Counted from the stretch's first letter, positions 38,085 to 47,872 are shown. The stretch: DNA of 64,000 nucleotides from Methylovulum miyakonense HT12 (GCF_000384075.1 NZ_KB913025.1:1751551-1815550), one strand, 5' to 3'. Numbers and translations are program-made. The notes: a model not told the origin generated them from the sequence alone.

Positions 38085-40370
38085 CTAAAAGGTAATGGGG
38101 CTTATGTCGATTAATGCAGGCGTTTCATGGGTTGCCGTTTCCGGCAATGCTGTTAAGGATTGTAAATGGCGGATAAAAAACAGTGTTGGCCCGTCTTCGG
38201 GGAAATCTTTACTGATGGCAATGAAAGTGGCGAGCGCTGTTGCCCATTGTTTGGCCTGAAAACACATCAATGCGTTGGCGAATGCGCTAGCTAGCGCATG
38301 GGTACGGGCATCGGCTTGTCCCATCGTCATCATCAGCTCAAAAACATGGACGGATTTCGCTTTGCCTTTTAGCTTAAATAAGCCTAGGTCCCGTAAAAAA
38401 AAGCCAGTCAAGTCATCAACCACTTCTGCGGTAACCAAAATCTGTGTGCCCAAGTATTTGTTAAGCCCTTCAATCCGTGAGGCGGTATTCACCGGATCGC
38501 CTATGGCGCGGTACACATAGCGGCCGGGTGCGCCCGTATGGCCTATGCTGATTTCGCCGCACGCCAAGCCAAAGCGGGTGATTAACGGGAGGTGTTGGGT
38601 CTGGTTAAAATGCTGGATAGTGCTTTTTATGGCCAGTGCCGCTTGGCAGGCATTGATGTGCATCTGTTTCCTGTTTTCGGGATTCAGCCAGACGGCATAC
38701 ATGCCATCGCCGGCCAAGTCGGTGATGTATCCGCCGTGGTCGTTAACCAGCGGAAATATGGCCGAATAATAGGCGTTCATTAATTCAATCAGGATAGATG
38801 GTTGGGTGGTTTCTGAAAGTTTGGTGTAATCGTTGATGTCCGTCGCCATGCAAACGCCCTGCATGAGCTTCCCGCTGGTGGCCATCACCCTGTTTTCGGG
38901 TTGGTTTGGGATGTTGTCGACGATTTCTTTGGGTAACAGATGCCTTAAAACCAGTTGCATCTTGAATTTTGCCTGATGGGTTTGCCGAAAGTGCATGATA
39001 GCCGCAGCGGTGACAATCATCGGCATTTGTATGCCGATAGGGATAATCAGCGGCAGCCAAATTTGTGCCGTGGTGAATCCATAATAAGCGGAGTAAACAT
39101 AAGCGCCGCTCAAAAGCATGACCAAGGCCATGGCGGGACGGAAAGGGCAGGCCAAACATACGGCGGTCAAGAGGACGCCCCAGGCTAATAGCATTAACAG
39201 TTGCTGGGCGACATCCAATGGCTTTAGCCAGGTATTGTCGATCAAATTGGCTACTGCTGTGGCGGCGATTTCAATGGGGCTGCTGGTTTGTCCGTTAGCG
39301 TCTGAAAAGAAAGTGTAAAACCCAAGGTTTTTTTCCGGTTCTATGTTTTCGGATAAACCGACCATGACGACTTTGCCCCGCAATGTTTCTGGCGGTAAGT
39401 GCTCAAATGCCTGATAAAACGGAATGGTCTTAATCGCCCCGATGTTGCCGTAGTGGTTTAAGTACAAACTTTTTTGGCCATCCATTACCTTGAGCCAGGA
39501 GCTTAGCAAATGTTGCTGTTTGGCAGGGAACTGGGCGGCGGCGATTAATTGTTCGAGTTTCCCTTCGACACTATTCAGTTTGGTGAAGGCCGAATGGATA
39601 CGTTCCATTGTTTCGATGACGCCATGCCCACTGGCCAGTTCGGTAAAGCTATCAGGCAATTTTGCCGCCAAAGTCGGGTTGACTGATTGCAGTAAGGTTA
39701 TGATTTCAGGGTAGGCCGCCTTAAAAATATGGCATTGGAAGACAAGGTCTGGAAATGTCCGGAGGTCGCCGGCACTGGTTTTGTTCATCCAGAATTGTTT
39801 GACGGTGGAAGAGGTTTTGGGGATCAGGAAGGGCGCAGTGCCCAGCGCGGCGGAGGTGATGGTGTCGATGGATTCGATGACGCTTTCAAAGCTGACGGCA
39901 TCGGCCGAGCCGGACATGGGTATTATTTTATGCTTGAGGTAATTGCTGAGTATGACATTGTGGTTTTGTGCAATCGCTTCAGCCAATTGACGGTCGCCTT
40001 GTTCGCCGCGGTTTTCGTTGAAAACGATGTTTAAGGCAATAATGCTGGGCTGTTGAAGGTTAAGCTGGTTGATCAAACGGGCGTAATATTCACGGGGCCA
40101 GTTTTTGGGGTCGTCAGGCAAATGTAAAATTTCTGCCGAGGTTATGTCCGCGCTAATGATCACCACGTCTTCGGGGTGTGCTATTGCCCCCCGGGCGGCG
40201 AATAACCAGGCCAAACCGAATTCTTCTTCCAGATATAAGCCCAGCGGGGTCAGGCACAATATCGAACCTAAAATGCCCGCCAGCGCAGACAATAGAAAAA
40301 GCTTGGAGCTGGCTATAAAAAAGCGGGGGAGGGATAAAAAATGCTTGAAGGCTGGCAGGGCACGTTTCAT
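38085..40370 (-). CDS. CHASE2 adenylate/guanylate cyclase
   Basis: About 761 residues. An N-terminal membrane helix leads to a periplasmic CHASE2 sensor, three helices follow (around LLMLLAWGVLL, MALVMLLSGAYVY, LPLIIPIGIQMP), then a class III cyclase. Both metal aspartates are present (ATDINDYT and LAGDGMYAVW) as is the transition-state VNTASRIEGLNK, so activity is expected. A C-terminal helical tail is added. The start is the ATG at 40370; a TTG three codons earlier is in frame. It precedes the FecR-TPR-barrel gene by 110 bases on the same strand. Confidence 0.9.
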   Translation of the reverse strand: MKRALPAFKHFLSLPRFFIASSKLFLLSALAGILGSILCLTPLGLYLEEEFGLAWLFAARGAIAHPEDVVIISADITSAEILHLPDDPKNWPREYYARLINQLNLQQPSIIALNIVFNENRGEQGDRQLAEAIAQNHNVILSNYLKHKIIPMSGSADAVSFESVIESIDTITSAALGTAPFLIPKTSSTVKQFWMNKTSAGDLRTFPDLVFQCHIFKAAYPEIITLLQSVNPTLAAKLPDSFTELASGHGVIETMERIHSAFTKLNSVEGKLEQLIAAAQFPAKQQHLLSSWLKVMDGQKSLYLNHYGNIGAIKTIPFYQAFEHLPPETLRGKVVMVGLSENIEPEKNLGFYTFFSDANGQTSSPIEIAATAVANLIDNTWLKPLDVAQQLLMLLAWGVLLTAVCLACPFRPAMALVMLLSGAYVYSAYYGFTTAQIWLPLIIPIGIQMPMIVTAAAIMHFRQTHQAKFKMQLVLRHLLPKEIVDNIPNQPENRVMATSGKLMQGVCMATDINDYTKLSETTQPSILIELMNAYYSAIFPLVNDHGGYITDLAGDGMYAVWLNPENRKQMHINACQAALAIKSTIQHFNQTQHLPLITRFGLACGEISIGHTGAPGRYVYRAIGDPVNTASRIEGLNKYLGTQILVTAEVVDDLTGFFLRDLGLFKLKGKAKSVHVFELMMTMGQADARTHALASAFANALMCFQAKQWATALATFIAISKDFPEDGPTLFFIRHLQSLTALPETATHETPALIDISPITF

Positions 40371-40608
40371 GGCTATCAAACCGGGTGTTTACAATGCACT
40401 TTCGTTTCCTTCGGGCAGGGCTTTATTAGGGGCATGCAAGCCCCCTTTTTTACGGATCGGATGCCAATCCAGTTACAAATACGTCGGAGGATTATATGCC
40501 AACTTAGGCGGGTGAATGGATTTGTTTTGTCAAAAACAACAGGGGATGCAGGAAGGGGCGGGGTAAGACGGTCAGGGGAGACCGTCTTTTGATGGGAAAA
40601 AGCGTGGT

Positions 40609-40932
40609 TTATCCTTTTTCTGCAGGTTGCTCAATTTCGGTGGGCTGGAGGCCGATCGTCTGATTCCAATCAGAGAATGGGAAAGGGATGACTTCTGTGG
40701 AAAAGGTCAAAAACAACAGTATGTGGTAAGTGTATAAAGACAGGCTACGCCCGAAATTCAGTATGTTTTGGTTGGGTTTGCCCGTTAGTAGCGTAGAGGC
40801 GACTTGCAGGGCGATGACCGCCCACAGCAGCAATCTGATCAGCTCACCGATCACCGAGAAAATCAGCATGAAAAAAATGCGTTTCCATGTGCTAAGTTGT
40901 TTTAAATTGGTGTTAATGTCTTCATCCATCAT
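40609..40932 (-). CDS. DUF4389 small membrane protein
   Basis: 107 residues with one or two membrane helices (IFFMLIFSVIGELIRLLLWAVIAL and LYTYHILLFLTFST). The WKRIFFMLIF...LTGKPNQNILNFGRSLSLY pattern is that of DUF4389. The ribosome site AGAGG overlaps the stop of the preceding gene. Function unknown; it forms a two-gene unit with the DUF2333 protein. Confidence 0.8.
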   Translation of the reverse strand: MMDEDINTNLKQLSTWKRIFFMLIFSVIGELIRLLLWAVIALQVASTLLTGKPNQNILNFGRSLSLYTYHILLFLTFSTEVIPFPFSDWNQTIGLQPTEIEQPAEKG

Positions 40933-40934
40933 TC

Positions 40935-41960
40935 TTAACCTCTGTTCATGATGTCACGTAAATCCAACGCGGCGGCGTTGGCACGGGCGATATAGTTCGC
41001 CATGGTCAGTGAATAATTGGCGAACAAACCGTAACCGCCTCCGTCCAAAATCATCGGGCTTAGGATCGGTTCCAAGGAGTTTTCTAGCGATTTGATCATA
41101 ATGTCAACGGTACGCATGGCCCGTTTATCCAAGAGGATGTCTTTGAAATCATGTTTTACCGCCCGCAAGATATGCAATAAGGCCCAGCTTGCCCCACGCG
41201 CTTCGTAAAAGACGTTATCAATTTCCATCCAAGGAATCCTTGCCACTGGCGTCCCTTGTTGGTTAGCCAGATCTTTTTCTTCTTGGGTAAGCCCGGGGCC
41301 AAAATTGGTGCCGGAGCTGTTTGCGGTCAACCGGGTGGAAAGGCCGCCCAAACGTTTGATGACAACCTCGGTATATTGCCACAGGTTGTCGGCACGCGAA
41401 TAAAACTGGGCCTGTTTGACATTGCCGCCGTAATGTTGCAAACGGGTCATGTATTTGTGCAGCGCTTCAATGCCTTTTTCATATTCGGCTTCGGTGGAAG
41501 GCAGTGCCCAAGAATCGTTTTCAAAGTAGAAATAAGGTTCGGCGGTCGCCAGGTCAGGGTCTTCGGCGGATTGCGATTGGTCCCTGGCAAAGTGGTTACG
41601 TAGCGCGGAAGTCGCATCACGCAACATCACTAACGCCCCAAATTCCCAACTCGGGACGTTGTCAAGCAATACGCCCGGAGGGCCTACGTCATTGGTGATG
41701 TAGCCGCCAGGTTTATGCAGCAGCACCTCGGCGATATGGGCTAGGGTATTGGTGTAGACATAACCGACGGGCATGTTGTCGGTGTCGTGGGTTTCTTTCG
41801 CGCGTTTTTCCGCTTCATCCATGATATTGAATTGCCCAGGCTCACTTCCCCACCAAGCACCTAAAACTATCAGAACAACCAAAACAATAGCACTAAATAC
41901 ACCAAAGCCCCACAGTATCCCTTTAGATTTTACATCTTGCGTTGTTTCATTTGCCGCCAT
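40935..41960 (-). CDS. DUF2333 inner membrane protein
   Basis: 341 residues with a single N-terminal membrane anchor (ILWGFGVFSAIVLVVLIVL) and a large soluble part. The PVGYVYTNTLAHIAEVLLHKPGGYITND and WEFGALVMLRDATSALRNHFARDQSQS stretches are characteristic of DUF2333, common in gammaproteobacteria and of unknown function. Followed after 2 bases by the DUF4389 gene. Confidence 0.85.
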   Translation of the reverse strand: MAANETTQDVKSKGILWGFGVFSAIVLVVLIVLGAWWGSEPGQFNIMDEAEKRAKETHDTDNMPVGYVYTNTLAHIAEVLLHKPGGYITNDVGPPGVLLDNVPSWEFGALVMLRDATSALRNHFARDQSQSAEDPDLATAEPYFYFENDSWALPSTEAEYEKGIEALHKYMTRLQHYGGNVKQAQFYSRADNLWQYTEVVIKRLGGLSTRLTANSSGTNFGPGLTQEEKDLANQQGTPVARIPWMEIDNVFYEARGASWALLHILRAVKHDFKDILLDKRAMRTVDIMIKSLENSLEPILSPMILDGGGYGLFANYSLTMANYIARANAAALDLRDIMNRG

Positions 41961-42146
41961 TTTTCAGTACCTTTGCAGAAGTATGCGCATTAAAACCGAT
42001 TGCTTTTTTGGCTTCCGATTTACATTTATAGTGTTGAAAGGCCTTCCGGCCTTAATCGGACCACCCAAAAATGAAAGCCCTTTCTTATGTTAAAAATAGG
42101 GGACATGGTAGCAGGTTTTTTTATTTTTTGCCTATCGGGTGCGCCA

Positions 42147-43055
42147 TTATTGCGGTTTTTTTTTGGCTCTGGGGTGGGCTTTATCATAAATATCAGCAAG
42201 ATGCTGGAAGTCCAGATGGGTATAAATTTGGGTGGTGCCAATATTGCTGTGTCCCAGCAACTCTTGCACCCCGCGCAAATCTTGGCTGGCTTCAAGCAGG
42301 TGGCTAGCGAAAGAGTGCCTTAACATGTGGGGGTGCACGGCTTCAGCCACACCTTTTTTTTGGCACCATAGCTTTAATCTCAGCTCGATGCTGCGTTGGC
42401 CCAAACGGCTGCCGCGTGAGGAAATGAACAGCGCGGTGTCTGATGCCTTGGCTTGTGCCGAACGGTGCGGCAACCAGTTGTTTATGGCGGCAACCGCTTT
42501 GCTGCCAATAGGCAATAGCCTGTCTTTACCACCTTTGCCTGACCGCACTTTCAGCGATTGGCCGGCCAGGTCAAGGTCAGCCATATCCAGTGCCGATAAT
42601 TCGCTAAGGCGTAAACCGGAGGAATAAAACAATTCAAACATAGCCAGGTCGCGTATTTCCAGCACCGAACTGGTCCCCGCTTCCAACAAGCCTTTGACTT
42701 GGTCAACATCCAGGGTTTTAGGTAGCTTACGCGCCTGTTTCGGGGCTTTGACGTGTTGGGCGGGGTTGCTGTCCGTATGCTTGTTTTGCATCAGATAATG
42801 GTAAAAGCTGCGGATGGCGGAGAGTTCCCGCTGCAAGCTCTTGCTGCCAACGCCTTGCCGGTGGCGGCTGGCGATATGGGCGCGGATGTCGGCGGCTTGC
42901 ACATCCCGCCAATCGGCAATGGCTTTGCTGGCGCAATAACGCTTTAAATGGGCGATGTCGCGCCGATAGCTTTTGACGGTGTGGGGGGACGCGCGTTTTT
43001 CCACTTCCAGTTGCGTGAAAAAATCCTCCAGCCTTTGCGCGGTGTCACCGTGCAT
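42147..43055 (-). CDS. xerC: Tyrosine recombinase XerC
   Basis: 302 residues. An N-terminal SAM-like DNA-binding domain is followed by the catalytic domain with Arg in SSGLRLSEL, Lys in GKGGKDRLLPI, H-x2-R in HMLRHSFASHLL, His in LGHSNIGTTQ and the nucleophile in IYTHLDF. It resolves chromosome dimers at dif with XerD. It starts 1 base after the dapF-DUF484 stop, the same order as dapF-yigA-xerC of E. coli, which favours XerC over XerD or an integrase. Confidence 0.95.
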   Translation of the reverse strand: MHGDTAQRLEDFFTQLEVEKRASPHTVKSYRRDIAHLKRYCASKAIADWRDVQAADIRAHIASRHRQGVGSKSLQRELSAIRSFYHYLMQNKHTDSNPAQHVKAPKQARKLPKTLDVDQVKGLLEAGTSSVLEIRDLAMFELFYSSGLRLSELSALDMADLDLAGQSLKVRSGKGGKDRLLPIGSKAVAAINNWLPHRSAQAKASDTALFISSRGSRLGQRSIELRLKLWCQKKGVAEAVHPHMLRHSFASHLLEASQDLRGVQELLGHSNIGTTQIYTHLDFQHLADIYDKAHPRAKKKPQ

Positions 43056-43056
43056 A

Positions 43057-44568
43057 TCAAGGTTGTTTTAACAAAGCGATAAAGCGCGTCCCGACCAATT
43101 CGCTCATCTGTGTCAAAAACATGTGCCCCATCCCTTCGACAAACCGGTCCGCTTCGCGGCTACCGATGGCTAGGATACCTTCCAGCTCAGTGAAAATCAT
43201 CGGGATAATAGCGCAGGATTTGACATCGGCGGCGACCGCATCGCCAAACAAAACCCGGGCTTGCGCTAAAGTAGGCCGCCCGCAACCGGGCTGGTGCGTG
43301 GACAATTCCTTAATGAAGGGCTGCAGCTGTTCGCTGTGGGGGGCAATGAATATTTCGGCCATTTCCGGACAAGGTTCTTCCCTGATGATCCGCACGGCGA
43401 CAAAATCTGTCAAAAAATATTCCGACAAGACAATGTCAAGGTTCCTGATTGCGGCGGTTAGCGTAGAGGCATCCAGGAGCGCGAGGGAAAGCTTGTGCAT
43501 GCGCAAAATGGAGGTGTCGTTATCGCGGGCAATGTCGATAAGTTCTGTCAATTGGCTTTCCATTTCATGATGGCGGCTTCTGAATATTTCCAATTGTTTG
43601 GAAATGAGCGAAATCGCGTTGCCGCTAGGGTGGGGTATCTGGATTTGTTCCAGCAAATTTAAATGCTCGTTAAAAAACTCAGGATGTCTTTGTAAGTACC
43701 GTTCCACCTGTATTTCCGATAATTCGGAGAGATAGGGTTCGTCAGCCAAGCTGATACGTCCGTCAAAAACCGACACCGCCTCGCCTGTCATCATCACGGG
43801 TTCCCCGCGCCCTGCCCAGGAAATGTTTAACGTGCCTCCGGGCAACTCGACGGTCACTTCCTGGTCAAGCAAATGCTGTTCGATGCCGACCACCACAGCG
43901 GCACACGCGCCACTGCCGCAAGCTAGCGTTTCCCCTGCCCCGCGTTCATAAACGCGCAGCTTGATATGGTGGCGGTCAAGCACCTGCATAAACCCGATAT
44001 TTGCCCGTTCGGGGAAAAAAGGGTGGCTTTCCAGGGTCGCGCCAATGTCCTTGACTTGCGCATTTTTGATGTCATTCACTTGGATGACCGCATGGGGATT
44101 GCCCATGGACACCGCCCCGAAGGCTTTTTCAGTATCGTTTATCGACACTGTATAAAATTTTGATTCTTGTTCGGCCAGCAAAGGGATTTGTTCTGGTGCA
44201 TGGCGGGGGACGCCCATGTTGACGGTGATCAGGTCATGATCAAAAGACAAGGTCAATTGTCCGGAATCGGTGTCAACGCAAATGCTGTCTTTATCGGATA
44301 AGCCTTTGTCACGTACAAAACGGGCGAAGCACCGTGCGCCATTGCCGCATTGGGCCACTTCGCTGCCGTCCGCATTAAAAATCCGGTACTTGAAATCCGC
44401 ATTTTCACTTTCTGGCAGTTCCACCAAAAGCAACTGGTCAAAGCCGATGCCAAAGTGGCGGTCTGACATAAAGCGGATATGTTCAGGCGTTAAATCAATC
44501 GCTTGGGAAATGGCGTCAATGACGACAAAGTCATTGCCTAGCCCTTGCATTTTGGTAAAGTTAATCAT
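43057..44568 (-). CDS. dapF: Diaminopimelate epimerase fused to a DUF484 domain
   Basis: 503 residues in one frame. Residues 1-274 are a complete DapF: active cysteines C74 (QCGNGAR) and C217 (ACGSGAC), ending VFDGRISL where the family normally stops. After a linker of about ten residues, residues 285-503 are a DUF484 (YigA-type, GAF-like) domain, from [12 protein letters not shown] and [12 protein letters not shown] to [17 protein letters not shown]. DapF makes meso-diaminopimelate; the role of DUF484 is unknown. In most gammaproteobacteria these are neighbouring genes ahead of xerC, so this is a fusion of two adjacent genes. Confidence 0.92.
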   Translation of the reverse strand: MINFTKMQGLGNDFVVIDAISQAIDLTPEHIRFMSDRHFGIGFDQLLLVELPESENADFKYRIFNADGSEVAQCGNGARCFARFVRDKGLSDKDSICVDTDSGQLTLSFDHDLITVNMGVPRHAPEQIPLLAEQESKFYTVSINDTEKAFGAVSMGNPHAVIQVNDIKNAQVKDIGATLESHPFFPERANIGFMQVLDRHHIKLRVYERGAGETLACGSGACAAVVVGIEQHLLDQEVTVELPGGTLNISWAGRGEPVMMTGEAVSVFDGRISLADEPYLSELSEIQVERYLQRHPEFFNEHLNLLEQIQIPHPSGNAISLISKQLEIFRSRHHEMESQLTELIDIARDNDTSILRMHKLSLALLDASTLTAAIRNLDIVLSEYFLTDFVAVRIIREEPCPEMAEIFIAPHSEQLQPFIKELSTHQPGCGRPTLAQARVLFGDAVAADVKSCAIIPMIFTELEGILAIGSREADRFVEGMGHMFLTQMSELVGTRFIALLKQP

Positions 44569-44781
44569 CGTTTTTTATCATCTTCGGGTGCGTAAAAGGC
44601 CTGGCTTACCAGGCTATGGTCTGCAAAATATCCGCTTTGATGTGCGGCGGATTTTGGTCGGATAGTTAAATCCCGGCCTAAGCTGGGTAAGGCGGCCCCG
44701 GCCGCTTAGGCGACAGTGGTTTGGACTTTAGAAAATCAGCAAGCCAAAGTAAAGGAAATAATTCACTATCAGTTTAACGGA

Positions 44782-45696
44782 TTATTTTTTGCTGACTACA
44801 TAAACGCCCGCCAGCACCAAAAAAGTGCCTGCCAATTGGGTTCCGGTGATGGCCTCGTCCAAAATAAAAAAGGCCAGGGCCAACGTGGCGATGGGCCCGG
44901 TGGTGCTGATAATCGAGGCCGAGCTTGCGCCGATCCGGCGGATGCCGGCGTTCATAAAAAATGACGGCAAAACCGTCGAGAAAACCGCCATGACCAACGC
45001 CAGCACATACACCCCGGTTGATAGGTGCTTGATTTCAGTCCCGTGCCTTAAACCAAAATGCGCCAGCGTCGCCATGCTGGCAACCGTCATGGTGTAAGCG
45101 GTAAAACGGGTGGAGCCTATGCTATGCGTCATCACCCCGCTGCCCATGGTAAATATCGCAAACGTCACCGCACTGGCCAACACTAACGCAGAACCCAGCA
45201 ATATGTTTGCCGATGCCAGCGATAATTGCTCCATAAACACCAACAACATCCCCGTATAACTTAAAACCAAAGCAAGCCCTACCCGCAAGGAGATTTTGCG
45301 TTTATGGAACAGCGCGGAAAGCAGCACGACAAAAGTCGGGTACAAAAAGAGGATGACCCGTTCCAGGCCTGCCGAAATGGTTTGCAGGCCCAGGAAATCC
45401 AGATAACTGGCGATGTAATAACCCGTCAGCCCCAAGGCAATGGCAAGCAGCCATTGCCTGCCTGTCATCGGGGCGGCCACTGAGGCGGCGTTATTCCAAA
45501 ACGCCACGACCAGGAAAAACGGCAACGAAAACAACATGCGCAAGGCCATCAAGGTGATCGCGTCGATTTGCACATCGGCGGCATAGGCCAGCTTGATTAA
45601 AATCGCCTTGGCGGAAAAGCCGAAGGCGCCCAATAACACCAGCGCGAAGCCAGTCATCTGGTTACGCTGTTCGGCGGGGGATTGGTTTGAAGGCAA
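44782..45696 (-). CDS. EamA/DMT-family transporter
   Basis: 304 residues with about ten membrane helices in two EamA halves (FALVLLGAFGFSAKAILIKLAY; LVLASAVTFAIFTMGSGVM). These permeases export or import amino acids or metabolites; substrate unknown. The start is TTG at 45696, chosen for AGGAG 5 bases upstream; the first ATG is 13 codons later at 45657. The gap to dapF (44569-44781) holds a GCCTAAGC/GCTTAGGC palindrome only. Confidence 0.85.
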   Translation of the reverse strand: MPSNQSPAEQRNQMTGFALVLLGAFGFSAKAILIKLAYAADVQIDAITLMALRMLFSLPFFLVVAFWNNAASVAAPMTGRQWLLAIALGLTGYYIASYLDFLGLQTISAGLERVILFLYPTFVVLLSALFHKRKISLRVGLALVLSYTGMLLVFMEQLSLASANILLGSALVLASAVTFAIFTMGSGVMTHSIGSTRFTAYTMTVASMATLAHFGLRHGTEIKHLSTGVYVLALVMAVFSTVLPSFFMNAGIRRIGASSASIISTTGPIATLALAFFILDEAITGTQLAGTFLVLAGVYVVSKK

Positions 45697-45724
45697 TGAT
45701 GCTCCTAATTGACGTGGCGAAAAA

Positions 45725-45768
45725 TAAGGCTTGGGATACTTGTGGTTTGGCTTGGTTCCCCAACCCCG
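45725..45768. repeat. Imperfect direct repeat, copy 1
   Basis: A 44-bp segment starting TAAGGCTTGGGATACTTGTG. It is repeated with about five changes at 45913-45957. The ends GGCTTGGG and CCCCAA pair, so each copy is also a hairpin. The spacer 45769-45912 shows no convincing gene. Confidence 0.65.
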
Positions 45769-45912
45769 TCCTTAACGTTTCAAAATACCTATAAGCACTG
45801 TAAATGTTACGGAACGGGTCACTTAATGCGCCTACTGTTGGTACAAACCCGTTCCAGCTGTTGGCACGGGTGTTACAAGAATCTAATGTTAAAAAACTTT
45901 TGCACACCTACT

Positions 45913-45957
45913 TAAGGCTTGGGATGCTTGTGGTTTAGCTTGCTTCCCCAAGCCCCG
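45913..45957. repeat. Imperfect direct repeat, copy 2, overlapping a gene end
   Basis: This copy, starting TAAGGCTTGGGATGCTTGTG, contains the stop codon and last seven codons of the phosphotransferase gene. Its GGCTTGGGGAA/TTCCCCAAGCC ends are a better palindrome than those of copy 1. Confidence 0.65.
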
Positions 45958-47002
45958 CATTACCAACTTGCCTAATCAACGCCTCAATGCCCGCCCGTTG
46001 CGCCATGACCGAGGCGCAAAGCTGGAACTGCGCCCTGGCGCGGTGTAGGTTTTGTTCGGGGCTGGTGACCTTAAAATAACGGTTGCCTTGCAGATAATCG
46101 GTGTAAAACCGCAAACCCAATTCAAACGGCAACAATTGGATGGCGGGATATAAATAAGCGTAATCTTCGTGGGTAAAAAACACGCGGGTTTCGCTGAGAT
46201 AGCTTTGTAAAATCGCCGCGCATATCTCCAGATTAAAGCTATTGCTTGCCTCATTATGGCAGCACGAACGCAGGCAATCACCGATGTCATAATGCACCAG
46301 CCCTGGTTTGACGGTATCGAGGTCAATCAGGCTGACGATGGTGTTGCCGCCTTTTGCAAACAAAAAATTGTTCAGCTTAGGGTCGCCATGGATCACCCGT
46401 AATGGCAAGCGGCCTTGCCGTTTGGCGGCTTCCAGGGTGTCGGCATGATGTTGGAAGCCGTTGATGAATGCTGCGCAAAACGGGTCAATCACGGTGGTTT
46501 GCCGGGCGACCGTTTGGTAATGGCTTAAGTAATCCGGTGTGATATGGAACCCGGGCAAGGTGTCATGCAGTGTTGCGGGGTCAAGGGTGCTGGCCAAACG
46601 GTGGAAATGCCCCAGCGCGTAGCCGACTTGTGCCGCGTCGTCCAACGAACGCAAGGTTTCCAAACTTTCCGTGTCGGTAATAAAACTCTGCGCCCGCCAG
46701 CTATTGCCCTGCCCGTCCTGATAATTTTCCTGCCCGGTCGCCGTGCGTAAAATCTCCGGCAGGTGTAGCCGCACATCCGCCTGTTGTTGGATATGCCGGT
46801 TCAGCACCAACAAATTTGCGGTGATCAGGGCCGGCTCAGGGAACACTTGCCGGTTGATGCGTTGTAAGACAAATGGCGTGGCCCCGTTGCTTGTCACCAG
46901 AAAGGTGTCATTGATCAGGCCATTGCCCAGCGGCGTGATGGCGCTGATTGATGGGGCGAACTGTCCGGCGATGGTGTGGAGGTGGCTTGTTTCTAGTGTC
47001 AT
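45935..47002 (-). CDS. Phosphotransferase, aminoglycoside/choline kinase fold (NahK-like)
   Basis: 355 residues. The kinase-like fold has the catalytic loop VIHGDPKLNNFLF and the metal motif LIDLDTVKPGLVHYDIGDCLR, with the N-lobe GNGLINDTFLV. The arrangement is closest to N-acetylhexosamine 1-kinase-type enzymes, which phosphorylate free amino sugars. Antibiotic resistance is unlikely. It stands alone; the C-terminal residues are encoded by a repeated sequence. Confidence 0.75.
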   Translation of the reverse strand: MTLETSHLHTIAGQFAPSISAITPLGNGLINDTFLVTSNGATPFVLQRINRQVFPEPALITANLLVLNRHIQQQADVRLHLPEILRTATGQENYQDGQGNSWRAQSFITDTESLETLRSLDDAAQVGYALGHFHRLASTLDPATLHDTLPGFHITPDYLSHYQTVARQTTVIDPFCAAFINGFQHHADTLEAAKRQGRLPLRVIHGDPKLNNFLFAKGGNTIVSLIDLDTVKPGLVHYDIGDCLRSCCHNEASNSFNLEICAAILQSYLSETRVFFTHEDYAYLYPAIQLLPFELGLRFYTDYLQGNRYFKVTSPEQNLHRARAQFQLCASVMAQRAGIEALIRQVGNAGLGEAS

Positions 47003-47296
47003 GCGGGCTAATTTAACGTATTTGCCTGTTCCCGTTAAGCGTTAGTTTTGTCGGGCGCATGGGCAAGGCAAAATTTCCGTGCCGGGGTGCGGCAGGATTT
47101 AAAAAAACTCCTACAGTTCTCCGATTACATCCCCAGCGTTTTACCCGATACTACACACCATGTTGTGGGAACGGCCTCAATAAATAAACGTTAATCTAAA
47201 TTTATAGTTGCAGAGAAAATAAAATTCACGGCGGCATAGTGATCCTAACGGGACACTAAGCCAACGAACCCAACACCAATCATGGAGAATGCAGAG

Positions 47297-47863
47297 ATGA
47301 AAAGATTGCCAGAAACCGTCACCAGCAAAGTCACCGATTTGTTCGCCGCACTGCACTACGCCGCCGATGATTTGAAAATTGTCGGGCAGGAAGCGATGTT
47401 AAGCGGTGATTTTTCGCAAGTGACCGACAGCATGGAAGCCTGCAAAAAATTGCAAGTGTTAGAGGCCGACATCAAAGCCGCTGTGACTCACTTCCACGCC
47501 CAATACCCTGCGTTAACGGTGGAAAAAAAGGGCTTTCACAAAAAAGACAAACGCCGCACCCGGACACAAGGCGGGCGTTTACGCGTCACCGTGGCGGGAA
47601 AAGTCATCCAGCAACACACCCTCGCCGAAACTTTTGTGGAAACCTTGAAAGTGTTCGGCCTGGAGCGGGTGGCGAAATTGGATAAGAAAGTCACCTCGAT
47701 TCCGCTGATCGCCAGAACCCCGACTAATGACTACCAAACGCAAGCGCGTTGTGATGGCTGGTATATCACCACCCACGTCAACAAAGTCACAGCGACCACG
47801 GTATTGCAAGAAATTGCCAAAGCCTTGGATACGCCGTTGAAAATCGAATGTATTGAACGGTGA
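47297..47863 (+). CDS. Unknown 188-residue protein at the head of the signalling island
   Basis: The ATG at 47297 follows a GGAG 9 bases upstream; five more codons are open to 47282. The N-terminal 70 residues are helical, a basic linker (KKGFHKKDKRRTRTQGGR) comes next, and the C-terminal half looks like a mixed alpha/beta domain (RVTVAGKVIQQHTLAETFVETL, then CDGWYITTHVNKVTATTVLQEI). I know no named family for it. It is 169 bases before the histidine kinase on the same strand, beyond a strong hairpin, so a functional link is possible but not shown. Confidence 0.65.
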   Translation: MKRLPETVTSKVTDLFAALHYAADDLKIVGQEAMLSGDFSQVTDSMEACKKLQVLEADIKAAVTHFHAQYPALTVEKKGFHKKDKRRTRTQGGRLRVTVAGKVIQQHTLAETFVETLKVFGLERVAKLDKKVTSIPLIARTPTNDYQTQARCDGWYITTHVNKVTATTVLQEIAKALDTPLKIECIER

Positions 47864-47872
47864 TAAGCTGAG

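Noticed and set aside
42147-43055. Integrase of a mobile element
   Set aside because: The tyrosine recombinase lies directly behind dapF-DUF484, has XerC length and no attachment-site repeats or tRNA next to it.
43600-43760. Frameshift explanation for the long dapF gene
   Set aside because: Both domains are complete and in the same frame with a plausible linker, so a shift is not needed; only loss of a stop codon would be.
45662-45907. Minus-strand frame of 81 codons upstream of the EamA gene
   Set aside because: It covers one copy of the direct repeat, overlaps the transporter start and has no support beyond being open.
45935-47002. Aminoglycoside resistance gene
   Set aside because: The fold is shared by many kinases, and the IHGDPKLNN and HYDIGDCLR forms fit sugar-kinase-like members better.
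47003-47296. Possible tRNA or small RNA gene before the signalling island
   Set aside because: No cloverleaf with T-loop GTTCRA and CCA end could be folded by eye on either strand.
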